A stretch of DNA of 41,850 nucleotides from JBBQSV01 sp038213615 (GCA_038213615.1 JBBQSV010000003.1:1-41850), one strand, 5' to 3'; counted from the first letter of the stretch, positions 14,341-22,838 are shown. Notes: generated by a model from the sequence alone, not told the origin. A program made the numbers and translations.

Positions 14341-16170
14341 ATGGCTAATACTCAAGACCCGACCAAAATCCGGAATGTTGCTATCATTGCCCACGTGGAC
14401 CACGGCAAAACCACGCTGGTTGATGGCCTGCTCAAACAGTCCCAGACCTTCCGTGACAACCAGGCCGAGATGACCCAAGACCTAATCATGGACAGTGGCG
14501 ACCAAGAGCGCGAGCGTGGCATTACCATCACTGCCAAGATCACTGCTGTGCAACATGGTGATTACCGTATTAACATCGTAGACACCCCAGGCCACGCCGA
14601 CTTTAGTGGCGAGGTAGAGCGGACTTTAAACATGGCCGATGGCTGTTTGCTGATTGTCGACGCCCAGGAAGGCCCCATGCCCCAAACCAAATTTGTGCTG
14701 GCCAAAGCCCTGGCATCAGAACTAAAGCCGATAGTAGTTATCAACAAAATAGACAAACCCGGATCCCGACTAAAAGAGGTAGAAGACGAACTAGCCGATC
14801 TGTTTTTAGAACTAGCCGTACACGAAGATCAACTGCACTATCCGGTTTACTACGCAGAGGGTCGGGCTGGCAAAGCCTGGAGTTCCCCGCCTGCAAGCTA
14901 CGAAGACGCTGGCGATTTAGAGCCAATCTTTCAGGCCATTATCAAAGATATCCCAGCACCCAGCATTGAACTAGACAAGCCATTCCAGATGTTAGTTACG
15001 GCGTTGGCGTGGGACAGCTTTAAGGGCAAATACGCCATTGGCCGAATTACTCGCGGCACTGTAAAGGCTGGCGACCAAGTGACTCTGTGCAAAAAAGACG
15101 GCAGCCAAACCAAAGCCAAAGTAGAGCTGGTATTTATGAGCCAGGGTGTCAGCCGGTTCGAGGTTCCAGGTGGCGTGGCCGGCGACATTGTGCAGCTAAC
15201 CGGCATCGCCGATGTGCAAATTGGCGAGACCTTGGCCGATGCAGTTAGCCCAGAAGCCCTGCCAGTATTAGAGGTAGAAGCTCCCACCCTAAAGATTTAT
15301 TTAGGCCCCAACACTAGTTCGTTCAAGGGCCAAGAGGGCGAATTCACCACCAGCCGCCAAATTGGTGAACGCCTGCAAAAAGAACTAGAAACCAACGTGG
15401 GCCTGCGTGTGGCCGAAGACGGCATTGGCTTTTTGGTATCTGGCCGTGGCGAACTGCACCTGAGTGTACTGATAGAAACTATGCGCCGCGAAGGCTACGA
15501 GTTCGAGGTTGGCCGTCCACAAGTGGTCACCAAAGAAGTTGATGGCCAAACCATGGAACCTGTCGAAGAACTAATTATAGAAATCCCAGCCGAACATGTC
15601 GGTGCCGTGCAGATGGAAGTTGGCAAACGCAAAGCGTCGCTAAAAGAGCAATTTGCCAGCCCCAAGGGCGTCACTAAACTGGTTTACGAACTACCAACTC
15701 GCGCGCTATTGGGGTTGCGCAACATCCTGATGACCAACACCAAGGGCACTATCATCATGAACAGTCTGACTACTGGCTATCAGCCATTGGGCGCCAATTT
15801 GCAACAGTTGCGAAACGGCGTATTGATTGCCTACGAAGCCGGCGTGACAACTCCTTACTCTTTGCAAAACGCCGAGGCCCGCGGCACTACATTTGTAGGC
15901 CCAGCAGAGAAAGTTTATGCCGGGCAGATTGTAGGCCTGAACACCCGCAGCGAAGATATGGAGATCAACGTCTGCAAAGCCAAGCACCTAACCAACATGC
16001 GTAGTTCATCCAGCGACGGCGTGGTGCAGCTGACTCCACCCACCATCTTTAGCCTAGAAGAGTGTCTGGATTTTATCGAAAACGACGAACTACTAGAAGT
16101 CACGCCCAAAAGTCTGCGCCTGCGCAAAAAAGAGCTAGATCCTAATAAACGTAAGCGTCTACAAAAGTAG
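14341..16170 (+). CDS. typA: TypA/BipA ribosome-associated GTPase
   Basis: 609 residues, standard family length. G1 AHVDHGKTT (residues 18-26), the switch-I GITITAK segment, G3 DTPGHADFSGE, and G4 NKIDKPGSR are all present, followed by EF-Tu-like domain 2, two EF-G-like domains, and the TypA-specific C-terminal part (TRALLGLRNILMTNTKGT; YAGQIVGLNTRSEDMEINVCKAKHLTNMR). It binds the ribosome near the A site and helps 50S maturation and growth under cold or stress. Controlled by its own promoter (14275-14303) and an unusual leader hairpin. Confidence 0.97.
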   Translation: MANTQDPTKIRNVAIIAHVDHGKTTLVDGLLKQSQTFRDNQAEMTQDLIMDSGDQERERGITITAKITAVQHGDYRINIVDTPGHADFSGEVERTLNMADGCLLIVDAQEGPMPQTKFVLAKALASELKPIVVINKIDKPGSRLKEVEDELADLFLELAVHEDQLHYPVYYAEGRAGKAWSSPPASYEDAGDLEPIFQAIIKDIPAPSIELDKPFQMLVTALAWDSFKGKYAIGRITRGTVKAGDQVTLCKKDGSQTKAKVELVFMSQGVSRFEVPGGVAGDIVQLTGIADVQIGETLADAVSPEALPVLEVEAPTLKIYLGPNTSSFKGQEGEFTTSRQIGERLQKELETNVGLRVAEDGIGFLVSGRGELHLSVLIETMRREGYEFEVGRPQVVTKEVDGQTMEPVEELIIEIPAEHVGAVQMEVGKRKASLKEQFASPKGVTKLVYELPTRALLGLRNILMTNTKGTIIMNSLTTGYQPLGANLQQLRNGVLIAYEAGVTTPYSLQNAEARGTTFVGPAEKVYAGQIVGLNTRSEDMEINVCKAKHLTNMRSSSSDGVVQLTPPTIFSLEECLDFIENDELLEVTPKSLRLRKKELDPNKRKRLQK

Positions 16171-16209
16171 CCGCAGCAAACGCAAACGCAGTAGTAGATC
16201 TTAGAGCAT

Positions 16210-16255
16210 TCCACCCAAGGGTGGACTAGACGACCCGGCCATTTGGCCGAGTCGT
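16210..16255 (+). terminator. Tandem hairpins after typA
   Basis: Two hairpins: TCCACCC-AA-GGGTGGA (16210-16225) and ACGAC-C-CGGCC-ATTT-GGCCG-A-GTCGT (16230-16255), followed by only a weak U tract (TCTCT). Probable terminator or 3' stabiliser; both hairpins can form on either strand. Confidence 0.55.
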
Positions 16256-16369
16256 TCTCTAAGGCTCACTACTGCGCAAACGCCAAAGTAACTAATATAA
16301 TTTAATATACATCAAAGATATGATAGAATAATTTCCTATCTAGTAATTTAAGGATAAGCTACTACATAT

Positions 16370-17911
16370 ATGACTCAATCTTTTGAGGCCTTAGAGCCTA
16401 GTATTGGCCCAAGACAAGGTGAACATAATTTATATTTAGCCCCAGAAGAACGCTCGTTGATTGATGAGTTTAGTGGTGCCTTAGTAGTGACTGACGTGGC
16501 GCTAGGGGTAGCCAGGCAAGCGGTTAGAGAATTTGCAGGGGAATTGACTAGAAACGAACGAAGGGCGATAGCCAGAATTACAAACGGGGAGGAATTTGAT
16601 GAAAACCTCACTCGAACTACTGCCAATCTTACATTTATACGCTATCACCAAAATAGACAAGACGGATACGTAAATCATACACGGATAGCGAGGGGGTCTG
16701 TAGGTACTTTCCTCCCAGTTGGTTTTGAACGCAGCGTACCTAGGGCAGCTGGACTTCGTACGCCACTAATAGCATATGCCTGTGTCGTGTCAGAGCAGGT
16801 GGAAAAGTGTTTAGAATTAGCCAACTCCCTAACAGTTAAGCAGCCTGCAGATCAGCCTTCGGATTTATATCGACTCATTAGAAGGCTAACTTTTTCTGCC
16901 AATCAACCCCACGATGATAGGGCGGCAATGTTCAATATGATGTTGTATATTGCGGAAGAGTCAGATGTAGATAACACGGCACTCAACAGGGCTATTAGCT
17001 CCCTAGAGGCTGGAGATCTAAATAAGTTTATAGAAGCCGAGATATTGGGAGGTATGCTGGGGCACAGACTCGAACATGCACCTACTGAACTTTTTAATAC
17101 GCATGCCTTGGTCCAGCTAGTTAGGTCATGTAGTGATCTAACGGATGTTGAGCTTATAAGTCGGTTAGTCTCTGGCCACGGACTGTTTCCGGCTTCAGTA
17201 CGAGCAGAGTTATCAAGAGCACTGACATCATATAATGAAAGAGTGGTAGCTAGTCTTGGGGCAGTAGCTCATAGATTAGCCGAACAGACTCTATGTATGA
17301 CCTATGCAAAAGAGTACATAGACAGTAGGTCGGTGTTCGTTAAGAGTGGTAGCGGGACTTTACCCGGTATTAAACTCCGGCCAGTAAAAGAGACGCCTAT
17401 TATTGAGACAAAAAGGCGTAGATTACTTAGAGCCGTCGAAGAGGAGGCTGTTGAAGTTGGCAAACCTACGACCCCAGAATCCTTTAAGCGGCCTAAACTA
17501 GTATTTAACTATGGGTCAACAGAGCCCTTTGACCCTAGCAACAGAGATCAGGTACTTGCCTTGTTTGGCAAGAGCTTGGATAATCTAGTAAACGACGCAA
17601 GCTTTGTTCAGGACATTTGTGATAGCTTGGTTCATCTGGCCAATGTGGACTTTTCTGGTCGTGTGGTGGGGGGAGTCAACAAGTACGGTGCTCCCCTAAA
17701 ATTTCATGGAGAGTCGTTTGAAGTTCATGGTTTCAAGCCTGATGATGCCGCTGGGCTGTCGCTAACTACAAAGAATGGCAGGAAACTCCGAATATTATTC
17801 GTATGGGAGCAAGAAAAAGTAGAGATCGTTGCTATTTTAGAAAGAGATAAAGTAAGTCAGTTTCTAAAGACTCACGGTATGGGTAGTTCTAGGACTACCG
17901 GCCAAAAGTAA
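16370..17911 (+). CDS. Unknown cytoplasmic protein, 513 residues
   Basis: I do not recognise the family. No signal peptide or membrane segment. Residues 1-320 look all-helical with several Leu-rich stretches (for example SDLYRLIRRLTFSANQP, LVQLVRSCSDLTDVELISRL); a basic, low-complexity linker with KRRRLLRAVEEEA follows at about 345-365; residues 385-510 look alpha/beta and end in an anti-parallel strand pattern (LRILFVWEQEKVEIVAILERDKVSQFL). The long AT-rich upstream region (16290-16369) holds TAGAAT at about 16323 and AAGGAT about 13 bases before the ATG. It is followed by a convergent gene. Its size and codon pattern support a real gene. Confidence 0.7.
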   Translation: MTQSFEALEPSIGPRQGEHNLYLAPEERSLIDEFSGALVVTDVALGVARQAVREFAGELTRNERRAIARITNGEEFDENLTRTTANLTFIRYHQNRQDGYVNHTRIARGSVGTFLPVGFERSVPRAAGLRTPLIAYACVVSEQVEKCLELANSLTVKQPADQPSDLYRLIRRLTFSANQPHDDRAAMFNMMLYIAEESDVDNTALNRAISSLEAGDLNKFIEAEILGGMLGHRLEHAPTELFNTHALVQLVRSCSDLTDVELISRLVSGHGLFPASVRAELSRALTSYNERVVASLGAVAHRLAEQTLCMTYAKEYIDSRSVFVKSGSGTLPGIKLRPVKETPIIETKRRRLLRAVEEEAVEVGKPTTPESFKRPKLVFNYGSTEPFDPSNRDQVLALFGKSLDNLVNDASFVQDICDSLVHLANVDFSGRVVGGVNKYGAPLKFHGESFEVHGFKPDDAAGLSLTTKNGRKLRILFVWEQEKVEIVAILERDKVSQFLKTHGMGSSRTTGQK

Positions 17912-17940
17912 TACGGCTTGCTGGTTGATTCACGCAGCAA

Positions 17941-18459
17941 CTAGGCTGGTTCAGTGTTGGTTGGGCTGTTGGATATCGGTTGGGCAGGGGTTCTAGTGGC
18001 AGCACGTCTATTTGAGTCTGCTGTCAGTGCTTCATCGATTGTTTTACCAAATTGGGTCCGATATATGGCGCTCAGGGCTATGTCCTCATCCACAGTTATG
18101 ACTACGGCAATAACTTCTATGTTTCGGTAATCTGGGTCTGGCTCCAAATCATCTGCTTCTACGTCTCGGTTGATACCTGTGAGTGTTCTTTTTGACCGGT
18201 ACAGGTTAACTACAAAACCCTCGTCGAACCTAATTACAAAAACGTATTCAGCCTCATCATCATCAAGGGGCATGAAGTCAGATGTAGGAGCCGAGCCATC
18301 CAGCCATACTCTTCTGTCGTCGTCGTAAAACACTACGCCATCGTCTACATAGACCCAGCTACCTGGCAGCATATGGTTTAGGGTGCGTTTTTCTAGGCGC
18401 TCTGGCACTTTGACTTGTTCTGGTGTCAGAACGGGTTGACCATCAATTTCTTTCAACAT
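17941..18459 (-). CDS. Unknown acidic protein, 172 residues
   Basis: No family recognised. Strongly acidic, beta-rich middle (WVYVDDGVVFYDDDRRVWLDG; YVFVIRFDEGFVVNLYRS) and a disordered Thr/Pro/Asn tail. No membrane segment. TTGACT-N16-TATCCT lies upstream with the -10 ending 10 bases before ATG 18459, so the leader is only about three bases. Convergent with the 513-residue gene; possibly functionally paired, but nothing shows that directly. Confidence 0.65.
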   Translation of the reverse strand: MLKEIDGQPVLTPEQVKVPERLEKRTLNHMLPGSWVYVDDGVVFYDDDRRVWLDGSAPTSDFMPLDDDEAEYVFVIRFDEGFVVNLYRSKRTLTGINRDVEADDLEPDPDYRNIEVIAVVITVDEDIALSAIYRTQFGKTIDEALTADSNRRAATRTPAQPISNSPTNTEPA

Positions 18460-18469
18460 CGTTAAAAAC

Positions 18470-18497
18470 AGGATAGTCCTTTTTTATAGCCAGTCAA
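18470..18497 (-). promoter_or_regulatory. Promoter of the 172-residue acidic protein gene
   Basis: Minus strand TTGACT (18492-18497), 16-base spacer, TATCCT (18470-18475). Predicted start about three bases before ATG 18459. Confidence 0.55.
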
Positions 18498-18660
18498 TGA
18501 AATTGTGCATATAGCTAGGGTATAGTGCTTGTGCTTAGAGGCTGCACGGCTGCTACAATCTGTTGCAGATAGAGGGGCTATAGCTATTGTTTCCCAGGGT
18601 TATCCACAAGATTAGATCTGTTGGCCGAAACATAAGCATTTTATAAAATAAAAAAAGTAT
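18498..18660. other. Intergenic stretch with a single DnaA-box-like nonamer
   Basis: No gene seen. It holds one perfect DnaA consensus nonamer (TTATCCACA, 18600-18608), a small hairpin ATCTG-TTG-CAGAT, and an AT-rich run just before the ncRNA promoter. One box without a cluster is not evidence for an origin. Confidence 0.4.
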
Positions 18661-18689
18661 TTGACAAGTACCAGGCCGACCGCTATAGT
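18661..18689 (+). promoter_or_regulatory. Strong consensus promoter for the candidate ncRNA
   Basis: Perfect TTGACA (18661-18666), 17-base spacer, TATAGT (18684-18689). It is the best -35/-10 pair seen in the window, and no open frame of useful length starts in the RNA it would make. Confidence 0.75.
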
Positions 18690-18695
18690 TGTACT

Positions 18696-18783
18696 CAGTC
18701 ATCGTGAGGTGATCAGCAAAGGTTCTAGCAATAGAACCCCAGCGAACAAAGAAGGACCCGTCAAACGGTCCTTCTTTGTTTTT
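18696..18783 (+). ncRNA. Candidate small structured RNA (about 88 nt)
   Basis: Between the consensus promoter and a perfect terminator the RNA has three hairpins: TCATC-GTGA-GGTGA (18699-18712, one G-U), GGTTCTA-GCAA-TAGAACC (18721-18738, perfect), and the terminator. The first two loops are GTGA and GCAA, both GNRA tetraloops, which often dock into RNA receptors. There is no coding frame with a ribosome-binding site. It may be an independent small RNA or a transcription-attenuating leader for the membrane-protein gene at 18800, though that gene has its own -10 box after the terminator. No known RNA family recognised. Confidence 0.65.
18745..18783 (+). terminator. Intrinsic terminator of the candidate ncRNA
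   Basis: A perfect 14-bp stem, AACAAAGAAGGACC (18745-18758) with GGTCCTTCTTTGTT (18767-18780), loop of eight bases, ending in a run of U. Confidence 0.92.
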
Positions 18784-18787
18784 AGCG

Positions 18788-18793
18788 TAAAAT
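18788..18793 (+). promoter_or_regulatory. -10 box, leaderless start of the 88-residue protein gene
   Basis: TAAAAT, ending 6 bases before ATG 18800, directly after the ncRNA terminator. Confidence 0.45.
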
Positions 18794-18799
18794 ATAAGT

Positions 18800-19066
18800 A
18801 TGAACATAGACAAATTATTCAAGGACAGCAAGGGCAAGTGGGTCTTGTGGCAAAAACCTAACCTATTGCTTATCGCTTGGTTTGTGGCCATGCTCTTAAA
18901 CCGTGCGTTACCAGCTGGGCGAGCGGATAGATTGGCCGACTTGGTGGCGTTTGGGGCCTTGTTTGCCTGGGCCTGGCAAGAGATTTCTAGGGGTGACAGC
19001 TACTTCCGTCGGGTGTTGGGGCTAGTGGTTTTACTAGCCATATTGGCCAGCCGTATAAAGGTCTAG
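18800..19066 (+). CDS. Small membrane protein, 88 residues, unknown
   Basis: Two or three hydrophobic segments (about residues 20-37, 48-60 and 70-85) separated by charged turns (RADRLADL; EISRGDSYFRR). The KWVLWQKPNLLLIAWFVAMLL start suggests the N-terminus is inside. No family recognised; proteins of this size and layout are frequent in Saccharibacteria. Located just after the candidate ncRNA and its terminator. Confidence 0.65.
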   Translation: MNIDKLFKDSKGKWVLWQKPNLLLIAWFVAMLLNRALPAGRADRLADLVAFGALFAWAWQEISRGDSYFRRVLGLVVLLAILASRIKV

Positions 19067-19147
19067 ATCTTGCACAGATGAAATAGTTTGTTTTTTTGAC
19101 TACAAAACGCTTATACTTTTAGTAATATTTAAAAAAGGTTATTTATC

Positions 19148-19294
19148 ATGGCTCCAGAAACACCTGACGAAAACCAAAAGCCGGTTACTGACCCGGCGCC
19201 TTCGGCACCAGAAGTGACCGAAGAAAAAGAAGAGACTGTAGTAGTTGATTCCGACACCCCAGCCCCAGAACACGCCGCCAAATCGGCAGAATAA
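19148..19294 (+). CDS. N-terminal piece of an interrupted surface protein (48 residues, then TAA)
   Basis: ATG 19148 with AAAGGT about ten bases upstream. The product is acidic and Pro-rich (starts MAPETPDENQ, ends HAAKSAE) and stops at TAA 19292-19294. The frame after that TAA stays open without a further stop straight into the large protein that follows, and its first codons (PAGKTNLLHKYLAKKK) form the basic pre-membrane region that this acidic tail would normally be attached to. Similar acidic/Pro-rich cytoplasmic tails begin other anchored proteins in this window. So this is most simply the front end of the gene at 19364-20950 cut by a nonsense codon. Confidence 0.6.
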   Translation: MAPETPDENQKPVTDPAPSAPEVTEEKEETVVVDSDTPAPEHAAKSAE

Positions 19295-19363
19295 CCAGCC
19301 GGCAAAACAAACCTGCTGCATAAATACCTGGCAAAAAAGAAGCTGACATTTCCACTAACTTTT

Positions 19364-20950
19364 GTGGTATTGGTATTGGTTATCCTGGCCCTGCCATTTA
19401 CACGTTACCCAGTTTTGGGTTTGTTCATGAAACAAAACCTGGATGTAGTAGTGCAAGACAGTAGCACCAACAAGCCTGTCAGTAATGCCACTGTTGCTGC
19501 GGCAGGTGCCACCGCTCAAACTGACGTCAACGGCAAGGCTAGCCTACACGTAAAGCTCGGCAAGGCCATACTCAAAATCCAGAAGTCTTATTACAAAGAC
19601 TTTAGTCAGAATGTGACCGTCGGTTTAACTAGGCCCGGCGCTGTTACGGCTAGCATCGAGGCAACCGGTCGACAGGTACCAATCACCGTCAACAACAAGA
19701 TCACCAACAAGCCACTGGCGGGGGTTAGGGTCAAAGCAGCAGATAGCGAGGCTACTACCGATGCCAAAGGCCAGGCCACAATAGTACTGCCTGCCGACAA
19801 AGCAACTGTTGACGCCGTAGTTACAGCTAGTGGCTACAATGATGCCAAGGCCAAAATCACCGTCACCGATAAGCAAGACAACGCCAACACATTGACAATT
19901 ACTCCAGCCGGCAAGGTTTACTTTTTGTCTAAAGCCAGCGGCAAAGTAGATGTTGTTAAAGCCAATCTAGACGGCACCAGTCGCAAGACTGTGTTAGCGG
20001 GCACCGGCAAAGAGGATAGTCGTGACACCATTCTACTTGCATCAAAAGATTGGAAGTACTTGGCACTAAAAACCAGGCGGGATGGATCACATGCCAAGCT
20101 GTACGTCATTAATACCTCAACTGATAAATATTCGGATATGGATCAAGGCGATGCAGTATTTAACATGGATGGTTGGGTAGGACACTATTTTGTCTATTCA
20201 GTAGACCGTAATCATATTAACTACAACAAGCCTGGACAGTCGGCTCTAAAAAGCTACAATGCTGATAGTGGCGCACTAAAGACTCTAGATCAGACCACTG
20301 CCACAGGAACCAGTAATAGCAACTATGCAACTGAGACATTTGGTTCGGTTTATCCGTTGAATTCGGTTATCGTTTACAACAAGAGCTGGAATTACTCATA
20401 TACGGCTCCGGGCTTGATGCACAACAGATCGCTTACCGTTAACAGCATTAAACCTGACGGTTCAAGCAAAGCAGTCTTAAAAACTTTCAAGGCATACGAT
20501 AGTGCTACGGATACCGTTTACTTCTTATCTGGCGTTGCCTACGAATCTGGTGGTATATATTACAGCCTGACTCCTGGCACTGCAGTCTACAAGTATGAAG
20601 GTGGCCAAGTTGCTAAAACTACAGCCGTTACTCAAGATGACCTAAACAACAACGATTACCCCACCTATTTGTTATCACCGGATGACAAAAAGACTTTCTG
20701 GGCTGACCCCAGAGATGGCAAGAATACCTTGTTTGTGGGCGACACCAATGGCGATCATGGCAAACAGATAGCTACACTTAGTGATTACGCACCTTACGGC
20801 TGGTTTACCAACGACTATCTGTTAGTTTCTAAAGATAGTAGCGAGCTATACATAATGTCAGTGTCCGCTGGCAAGCCAGTTAAGATTACTGACTATCACA
20901 AACCAGCTGTTCGATTCTACGGTTATGGTGGTGGTTACGGCGGAATATAA
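19364..20950 (+). CDS. Large membrane-anchored surface protein, Ig-like repeats plus beta-propeller-like domain
   Basis: 528 residues counted from GTG 19364, but the frame is open back to 19295 and the true start is unclear. Order: membrane segment at the very start (VLVLVILALPF), two carboxypeptidase-regulatory/PEGA-like beta-sandwich repeats (about 22-98 and 100-180, each with the phrase KxxTDxxGxAxxxL), then about 340 residues resembling a TolB/WD40-like propeller (KVYFLSKASGKVDVVKANLD; LLASKDWKYLALKTRRDG; YLLSPDDKKTFWADPRDG). The end is GYGGGYGGI. Exposed outside the cell, anchored by its N-terminus. Function unknown; such repeats often mediate adhesion or carbohydrate contact. The start region lacks an ATG and ribosome-binding site, consistent with the interruption by TAA at 19292. 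Confidence 0.8.
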   Translation: MVLVLVILALPFTRYPVLGLFMKQNLDVVVQDSSTNKPVSNATVAAAGATAQTDVNGKASLHVKLGKAILKIQKSYYKDFSQNVTVGLTRPGAVTASIEATGRQVPITVNNKITNKPLAGVRVKAADSEATTDAKGQATIVLPADKATVDAVVTASGYNDAKAKITVTDKQDNANTLTITPAGKVYFLSKASGKVDVVKANLDGTSRKTVLAGTGKEDSRDTILLASKDWKYLALKTRRDGSHAKLYVINTSTDKYSDMDQGDAVFNMDGWVGHYFVYSVDRNHINYNKPGQSALKSYNADSGALKTLDQTTATGTSNSNYATETFGSVYPLNSVIVYNKSWNYSYTAPGLMHNRSLTVNSIKPDGSSKAVLKTFKAYDSATDTVYFLSGVAYESGGIYYSLTPGTAVYKYEGGQVAKTTAVTQDDLNNNDYPTYLLSPDDKKTFWADPRDGKNTLFVGDTNGDHGKQIATLSDYAPYGWFTNDYLLVSKDSSELYIMSVSAGKPVKITDYHKPAVRFYGYGGGYGGI

Positions 20951-21036
20951 TAGCCCAAGCATCCATAACAAAAACTATCTAGACACTTTACATGTTAAGC
21001 TTGGCAGGCTAGAATAGCTACATTAAGAGGTCATTT

Positions 21037-22038
21037 ATGGCAGATAAAAGCTCGGTAGATTACGCGATAGATGCTAAAAAAGTTAACAAAAGCTTTGGCA
21101 AAGTCGTAGCTTTAGATAACGTCGACCTAACCGCCGTCCGCGGCAAGGTCACCGGCCTATTGGGCCCCAACGGTGCCGGTAAAACCACCCTGATTCGAGT
21201 CATGGCTACGCTGTTAGAGCCCAATAACGGCAAGGTTATAGTTGATAACGTAGACGTATTAGCCAACCCGGTAGAGGCCAGACGCCACATTGGCCTAGCC
21301 GGTCAGTTCGCCGCGGTAGATGATTTTTTGACTGGCCGTGAAACCCTAGAAATGGTGGCCAGGCTATACCACTTGCCCAAAAAAGAGGCCAAAAGTAAGG
21401 CTATTGAATTACTAGACAAGCTAGGCTTGGTCGAAGCGGCAGATCGCCAAACCAAAACGTATTCTGGTGGCATGCGCCGCCGCCTAGACCTGGGCGCTAG
21501 CCTGGTAGCTACGCCCAATGTGCTATTTTTGGATGAACCAACCACGGGATTAGACCCCCGTACTCGTTTACAACTGTGGGACATCATCCGCGACCTAGTT
21601 AAACAGGGTGTGACCATTCTGCTGACCACCCAGTACCTAGAAGAAGCCGACGCACTAGCCGACTACATGTACGTTATTGACCACGGCAAGATGATTGCCC
21701 AGGGCACTGCCGAGCAGCTTAAAAACAGCTTGGGCCAAGACGTTGTAGAGTTAAAAATATCTGATAAACAGATAGAAAAAGCCCAGGCAGTGCTGACCGC
21801 CAAACTAAAGCGTCCGTTCGAAGTAGATGAACTGACTCGTCGATTGAGCCTGCGGACTAGAAACGGTAGTGATGATTTACTGGCCGCCGCCCAGGCTCTA
21901 AAAGACGCCAAGATTAAGGTAGAAGAACTCAGTGTGCATCGACCCAGCTTAGATGATGTGTTCCTGTCAGTTACTGGCAAAAAAACAGGAGGTTCACCCG
22001 CCAAACCTTCTAAAAGAAGTTTAGGAGGGCAAGAATAA
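21037..22038 (+). CDS. ABC-2 exporter ATPase, DrrA-like
   Basis: 333 residues. Walker A GPNGAGKT (43-50), signature YSGGMRRRLDLGASL, Walker B LFLDEP, TGLDPRTR, and LLTTQYLEEADALADY, the DrrA-type H-loop region; C-terminal domain about 235-333 (LSVHRPSLDDVFLSVTG). This subfamily includes daunorubicin-resistance exporters and many lipid or drug exporters. AGAGGTC lies about six bases before ATG. Its stop overlaps the permease start (TAATG). Substrate unknown. Confidence 0.95.
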   Translation: MADKSSVDYAIDAKKVNKSFGKVVALDNVDLTAVRGKVTGLLGPNGAGKTTLIRVMATLLEPNNGKVIVDNVDVLANPVEARRHIGLAGQFAAVDDFLTGRETLEMVARLYHLPKKEAKSKAIELLDKLGLVEAADRQTKTYSGGMRRRLDLGASLVATPNVLFLDEPTTGLDPRTRLQLWDIIRDLVKQGVTILLTTQYLEEADALADYMYVIDHGKMIAQGTAEQLKNSLGQDVVELKISDKQIEKAQAVLTAKLKRPFEVDELTRRLSLRTRNGSDDLLAAAQALKDAKIKVEELSVHRPSLDDVFLSVTGKKTGGSPAKPSKRSLGGQE

Positions 22039-22802
22039 TGCAGACCGCCAGTGATATCCTGCAAATTGTTAAACGAAACGTTAAACGTAACTTCCGCATC
22101 CCGCAGTTGCTGGTGTTTAGTAGTATCCAGCCGATAATCTTTCTATTGCTGTTTAACTTTGTATTTGGCGGGGCGGTTAGGTCTACCGGTACAACCAAGT
22201 ACATCAACTTTTTACTACCCGGTATTTTGGCTCAGACGGCACTATTTGGGGCCATCCAAACTGGCGTGGGTCTGGCCGAGGACCTCAGCAAGGGTGTCAT
22301 TGATCGTTTGCGCAGTCTGCCAATCGCCAGATCGGCTGTGCTGGCTGGCCGAACTTTTGCCGACACCGTGCGTAACGTGTTTGTAATTACTTTGATGTCG
22401 ATTGTGGGCGTATTACTTGGATTTAGATTTCACCAAGGGTCCATCAAAGCCTTGGCTGCTGTTTTGATGGTGCTGTTTTTTGCCTACGCCTTTAGCTGGA
22501 TAAGTGCCAACATTGGCCTGGCCCTAAAAGATTCTGAAACCGTACAGGTGGCTGGCTTTTTGTGGGTGTTCCCATTAGTTTTTGCTAGCTCGGTATTTGT
22601 ACCGGTAGATACCATGCCGCACTGGCTTCAAATATTTGCTCGCAATCAACCCGTAACGCAAGTCGTAAACGCTGTTCGACACCTGACTCAGGGTGGGGTG
22701 ATGAGTGGTGCTAATTCGGTTTGGGCTACCCTAGCCTGGGCTATTGGAATCATCGTGATTTTTGCCCCGCTGGCCGTCTGGCAGTACAAACGCGCCGTCT
22801 AG
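22038..22802 (+). CDS. ABC-2 exporter permease, DrrB-like
   Basis: 254 residues, six membrane segments, ABC2_membrane (PF01061) pattern: N-terminal KRNVKRNFRIPQLLVFSSIQPIIFLLLF, coupling segment DRLRSLPIARSAVLAGR (about 93-110) and LWVFPLVFASSVFVPVDTMPHWLQ before the last loop. It is the membrane half of the pair with the ATPase just upstream; a good AGGAGGG site is present at the end of the ATPase gene. Confidence 0.94.
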   Translation: MQTASDILQIVKRNVKRNFRIPQLLVFSSIQPIIFLLLFNFVFGGAVRSTGTTKYINFLLPGILAQTALFGAIQTGVGLAEDLSKGVIDRLRSLPIARSAVLAGRTFADTVRNVFVITLMSIVGVLLGFRFHQGSIKALAAVLMVLFFAYAFSWISANIGLALKDSETVQVAGFLWVFPLVFASSVFVPVDTMPHWLQIFARNQPVTQVVNAVRHLTQGGVMSGANSVWATLAWAIGIIVIFAPLAVWQYKRAV

Positions 22803-22826
22803 GGTGCAAAAAGTTTCACACAGGTT

Positions 22827-22832
22827 TAAGAT
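22827..22832 (+). promoter_or_regulatory. -10 box, leaderless start of the 153-residue gene
   Basis: TAAGAT, ending 6 bases before ATG 22839. Confidence 0.4.
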
Positions 22833-22838
22833 GTAGCT

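Noticed and set aside
18600..18608. Perfect DnaA box
   Set aside because: A single nonamer with no cluster, no dnaA/dnaN and no AT-rich unwinding region next to it; not enough for an origin.
18661..18861. 66-codon plus-strand open frame starting at the ncRNA promoter
   Set aside because: It would start on the -35 box and read through the terminator; the RNA interpretation and the gene at 18800 explain the region better.
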